Positions 62,288 to 64,000 of a stretch of DNA of 64,000 bases are shown piece after piece. The notes under the pieces are model-generated. The model saw only the letters and a program-made list of their open reading frames with translations, made no database searches and had not been told where the DNA came from. This stretch comes from an uncultured Clostridia bacterium (lineage in GTDB: Bacteria; Bacillota; Clostridia; Christensenellales; UBA1242): assembly GCA_944349905.1 (NCBI GenBank), contig CALVNR010000002.1, positions 1-64,000 on the forward strand, read 5' to 3'. Both the position numbers and the translations under genes were made by a program. The number at the start of each line of letters is the position of its first letter. Position 1 is the stretch's first letter.

Positions 62288-63205
62288 ATGATTTTTTTTG
62301 CTTGGTTTTGTCTTGCACTACTAGTATTCGTTTTGGTTGTACTTGCTGTATATTTGGTCGTAGGTGCAGGAATATACAATTTTGTTTTTTCTAGAAATAG
62401 TAAGTTTAAAAAGAAAATAGAAAGAAAACCTAACACTGATTATGAAAAAGATTTTTGGAATAAATATAAATTTGAAGATGTAAGTGTTATTTCTTTTGAC
62501 GGGCTTAAATTGTTTGGCAAATATTTAAATAAAGGCAAAAATAAAATTGCTGTTTTAGTTCATGGCTATGGTGGAAATTATCGTGATATGGCAAAGTATG
62601 CTCAAATATTTTTGGATATGGGATTTGATGTGCTTGCCATAGACAATAGAGCTCATGGCAAAAGTGAAGGCGATTTTGTTGGTATGTCTTGGCTTGATAA
62701 AATTGACTTAAAATATTGGTGTGATTTCTTGTTGGAACAAAACATGTGCTACAAAATACTATTGTTTGGTCAATCAATGGGGGCTAGTGCCGTTTGTAAT
62801 TACGTAGGAGAAAAAGATTGTAAAAATGTTGTTGGAGTTATTGAAGATTGTGGCTTTGATAATGTTTATAAACAAATTTATTATCTTTTTAATAGAATAA
62901 AAATTAAATTAAAGATTTTTTTTAAAATTTTTGAATTTTATGCGAATAGAAAAAATGATTACAAATTAATGCAAGTTGATTGCATCAAACAATTAAAAAA
63001 ATCTAATGTGCCAGTTTTATTTATACATGGTGAAAAAGATGAATTTGTACCAACAGAAATGGCTTATAATCTTTATAATAGTCTTGATGAAAAAAGAAGA
63101 GATTTGTACATTGCACAAGATGCAGGGCACACTAAAAGTTTTGAAGTAAATGAAAGAAAATATAAAAATGTTATTTACAATTTTTTAAATAAATATAAAA
63201 TATAA
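62288..63205 (+). CDS. Membrane-anchored alpha/beta hydrolase
   Basis: 305 residues. An N-terminal membrane helix (about 3-30) precedes a serine hydrolase fold: VHGYGGNYRDM, the nucleophile in LLFGQSMGAS (about 158-167), the acid Asp in IHGEKDEFVP, and the catalytic His in QDAGHTKS. It resembles BAAT/abhydrolase proteins of the YqkD/FrsA type; the substrate is unknown. GGAGG lies 6 nt before ATG 62288 and the gap to the previous gene is 15 nt, so the two form an operon. Confidence 0.9.
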   Translation: MIFFAWFCLALLVFVLVVLAVYLVVGAGIYNFVFSRNSKFKKKIERKPNTDYEKDFWNKYKFEDVSVISFDGLKLFGKYLNKGKNKIAVLVHGYGGNYRDMAKYAQIFLDMGFDVLAIDNRAHGKSEGDFVGMSWLDKIDLKYWCDFLLEQNMCYKILLFGQSMGASAVCNYVGEKDCKNVVGVIEDCGFDNVYKQIYYLFNRIKIKLKIFFKIFEFYANRKNDYKLMQVDCIKQLKKSNVPVLFIHGEKDEFVPTEMAYNLYNSLDEKRRDLYIAQDAGHTKSFEVNERKYKNVIYNFLNKYKI

Positions 63206-63235
63206 AAAATGTGCTCTTAGTTTGGCACATTTTTT
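63204..63235. terminator. Bidirectional terminator
   Basis: Stem AAAAAATGTGC (63204-63214)/GCACATTTTTT (63225-63235) with a 10-nt loop; it works for the hydrolase gene and for the convergent PFOR gene, whose stop codon lies in the loop. Confidence 0.88.
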
Positions 63236-64000
63236 TCACTTTTATTTTTTAATATTTCAAACTCTTCGTTTGCTTGTTGTCTTTGCTTTTCTAAAAGAAT
63301 TTCTTTTCCATTTTCAATTGTTAGTTTAAAACGACGTTCTTTTTTCAAAAAGTCAAAATATCCGTTATTTGTAATTGCACTTTGCAATTTTAAAACTTTG
63401 TTTTGTGGGTTATAAGTGTATAATGGCCAGAATCCACAATCAACTGCCTCTTTTTGTTGTTGCATTGAATTTGATAAGTCAAAACCTTGATTTATACAAG
63501 GACAGTAAGCTATAACAATGCTTGGGCCATCGTAGTCCTGAGCATCTTTTAATGCTTTTATAGTTTGGTTTATATCTTTTCCCATTGCTACTTGTGCTAC
63601 AAACACATTTTTATAATTTAAAGCCATAAAGCCTAAATTTTTCTTTAAGGTAGTTTTGCCATTTTCGCTAAACTTTATGCTTGCTCCTAGTGGTGTTGCT
63701 TTGCTTGTTTGTCCACCTGTATTTGAATAAGATTGGTTGTCTAAAACCAATATATTTACATTTTCACCACTCGCAAGGACATGGTCAAGTCCACCATAAC
63801 CTATGTCGTATGCCCAGCCATCTCCACCTATTATCCAAATTTTCTTATTACCATTTTCTGTATATTCTTTTGCAAGTGTCATTCCTAATCCAAACTCTGC
63901 GTTGTCTTCAAAAAGACTATTTGCCCATGTTATTCCTTTGTTTTGCTCGTCTAGTTCAAAGGGACAAGAACCATAACTGCCAGAGTATATTGAAGAACAA
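63217..64000 (-). CDS. nifJ: Pyruvate:ferredoxin (flavodoxin) oxidoreductase, C-terminal part
   Basis: The gene runs off the right edge; about 260 C-terminal residues are visible. Reading in frame to the edge gives CSSIYSGSYGSCPF and then TWANSLFEDNAEFGLGM, the PFOR segment around the last cluster-binding Cys. Next come the thiamine-diphosphate motif IIGGDGWAYDIGYGGLDHVL, LDNQSYSNTGGQTSKATPLG and CPCINQGFD. It converts pyruvate and CoA to acetyl-CoA with reduced ferredoxin, typical of anaerobes. A Met at 63882 is internal, not the start. Confidence 0.93.
   Translation of the reverse strand, partial: CSSIYSGSYGSCPFELDEQNKGITWANSLFEDNAEFGLGMTLAKEYTENGNKKIWIIGGDGWAYDIGYGGLDHVLASGENVNILVLDNQSYSNTGGQTSKATPLGASIKFSENGKTTLKKNLGFMALNYKNVFVAQVAMGKDINQTIKALKDAQDYDGPSIVIAYCPCINQGFDLSNSMQQQKEAVDCGFWPLYTYNPQNKVLKLQSAITNNGYFDFLKKERRFKLTIENGKEILLEKQRQQANEEFEILKNKSEKNVPN

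Noticed and set aside
63217..63882. PFOR fragment starting at Met 63882 as a separate gene
   Set aside because: The frame continues without a stop to the window edge and the upstream residues match PFOR, so the Met is internal.
1..64000. CRISPR array, insertion sequence, prophage or rRNA genes
   Set aside because: No regular spaced repeats, transposase, phage structural genes or rRNA sequence were seen.

Overview
This is a strongly AT-rich window from an endospore-forming, probably anaerobic member of the Clostridia-like Firmicutes. Spore genes are scattered through it: a gerABC germinant-receptor operon, a spoVB-type flippase, spoIIID, a spoIIQ-like M23 protein with a YwmB-like neighbour, and a small LysM protein. 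A pyruvate:ferredoxin oxidoreductase at the right edge fits an anaerobe. Gene density, codon use and the absence of recognisable mobile elements suggest chromosomal DNA of an uncultivated gut-type lineage; that placement is inference.

Layout. 1-2.8 kb: an ArsR-type regulator, an unknown protein with queH, signal peptidase I, and HU. 2.8-6.6 kb: gerA-gerB-gerC. 6.7-12.4 kb: ftsH with a membrane protein, facing a CtpE-like P-type ATPase. 12.5-20.2 kb: CCA-adding enzyme, a VanW protein, a TVP38 protein, the LysM protein, SpoVB, a DUF421/DUF4363 pair and an orphan surface protein. 20.3-28.3 kb: glmU-like, pth and mfd, then a PrsA-like lipoprotein and a flippase. 28.3-34.9 kb: small exported proteins, YwmB-like, SpoIIQ-like, ACP, SpoIIID, aldolase, a lipoprotein, HflX, DUF1858 and a PRC-barrel protein. 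35.2-48.8 kb: a PrgI-VirB4 fusion ATPase followed by a single 3,622-residue GLUG-repeat lipoprotein. 49-56.4 kb: rpoB-rpoC. 56.5-64 kb: tRNA-Glu(CTC), a patatin-like protein with a ComEC-type metallo-beta-lactamase, a kinase-like protein with transketolase, an unknown protein with an alpha/beta hydrolase, and the C-terminal end of PFOR.

The most striking pattern is regulatory. Reading -35/-10 boxes next to start codons, most transcription units here appear to begin either on the A of the start codon (glmU-like, hflX, aldolase, the kinase-like gene, the DUF421 gene and others) or on the first bases of the Shine-Dalgarno sequence (leaders of about 9-14 nt). The same rule holds for candidate sporulation promoters: SigG for gerA, SigF for spoIIQ-like, and SigE for spoIIID and the LysM gene. 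At several junctions the terminator of one gene also contains the -35, the -10, the Shine-Dalgarno or the start codon of the next. rpoBC is the clear exception: a near-consensus promoter, a leader of about 128 nt and an attenuator-like hairpin, with no rplJL upstream.

The other notable items are the giant lipoprotein beside a lone secretion ATPase, a GerC without a lipidation cysteine, a reduced GlmU-like protein at the usual glmU position, and a shikimate-kinase-like protein without a P-loop. All functional calls rest on motif recognition and gene order; no database search was run.
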